A stretch of 33,326 nt of DNA from Actinoplanes flavus (GTDB lineage: Bacteria > Actinomycetota > Actinomycetes > Mycobacteriales > Micromonosporaceae), in assembly GCF_017592555.1 (NCBI RefSeq), contig NZ_JAGFNS010000021.1, positions 139,995 through 173,320 of the forward strand, written 5' to 3'. The notes below the pieces were generated by a model, which was not told the origin of the DNA, did no database searches, and worked only from the letters and a program-made list of their open reading frames with translations. How positions within the stretch are numbered: the stretch's first letter is position 1; each line of letters starts with the position of its first letter. A program made the position numbers and the translations under genes. This document shows, one piece after another, positions 33,231 to 33,326 of this stretch.

Positions 33231-33326
33231 TTATGCGGCTTGGGCGATCGTAGTTGATGTTGCGTGGATCCGCTCGTAGGTGATCGGTGACTGCTGTCCG
33301 AGCCGGGAGTGGCGGCGGATGGTGTT
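33231..33326 (-). CDS. IS3-type transposase, 3' end only (partial)
   Basis: The minus strand from the window edge reads NTIRRHSRLGQQSPITYERI and ends 11 residues later at TAA. RHSxLGxxSPxxYE is the typical C-terminal tail of IS3-family OrfB integrase-type transposases. The gene continues beyond the window. It marks a mobile element at the right border of this region. Confidence 0.75.
   Translation of the reverse strand, partial: NTIRRHSRLGQQSPITYERIHATSTTIAQAA

Noticed and set aside
1..33326. CRISPR array or rRNA genes
   Set aside because: No regularly spaced short repeats and no rRNA-like conserved stretches were seen.

Overview
This is a very GC-rich actinobacterial sequence. Codons end mostly in G or C, GTG starts are common, and the gene families point to a soil actinomycete, plausibly Micromonosporaceae such as Actinoplanes. 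The genus is inferred from style and family content only.

Layout: the first 72 bases are an almost pure C tract that looks like a contig edge. Bases 219-18828 are an ordinary patchwork of single genes and small pairs: a HAD hydrolase, a short-chain dehydrogenase-like protein without the usual Tyr/Lys pair, a DUF574-type methyltransferase, two TPR-type proteins (one looking like a CHAT protein without its CHAT domain), a Nudix hydrolase, a divergent HTH regulator/quinone reductase pair, a Tat-exported metallo-beta-lactamase-fold enzyme, a divergent LysR regulator/cytosolic class A beta-lactamase-like pair, a membrane-anchored NNMT-type methyltransferase, a GlsB-type membrane protein, a RibD/DHFR-like reductase and a DUF1152 protein. 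Several clear dyads lie between these genes.

Bases 18998-21400 are a mobile-element zone. An apparently intact IS5-type element (18998-19910) seems to have landed beside the stop codon of a neighbouring gene and extended that protein by four to six residues. Next to it lie decayed pieces of at least two other transposases. A Nudix gene follows.

Bases 22567-31912 hold the striking part: four paralogous class III (PLP-fold type I) aminotransferase genes of about 500 codons, all on the plus strand. A small P-loop kinase-like gene lies between the first and second. An 865-residue protein joining a TcdA/TcdB-like DXD glycosyltransferase domain, a Pro/Ala-rich linker, a PhyH-type Fe(II)/2-oxoglutarate oxygenase domain and an unknown C-terminal domain lies between the second and third. 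Genes 1 to 5 overlap by 4 or 8 bases, so they form one translationally coupled operon; the fourth aminotransferase follows after 172 bases with its own ribosome binding site. I infer a specialised biosynthetic or modification pathway combining glycosyl transfer, oxidation and repeated transamination. I recognise no described cluster with this make-up, and no NRPS, PKS, transporter or regulator is present in the window to name the product.

The right end has a hypothetical protein with Cys-rich ends and the 3' end of an IS3-type transposase. The aminotransferase cluster therefore lies between mobile-element sequences, which fits acquisition or reshuffling of this island.
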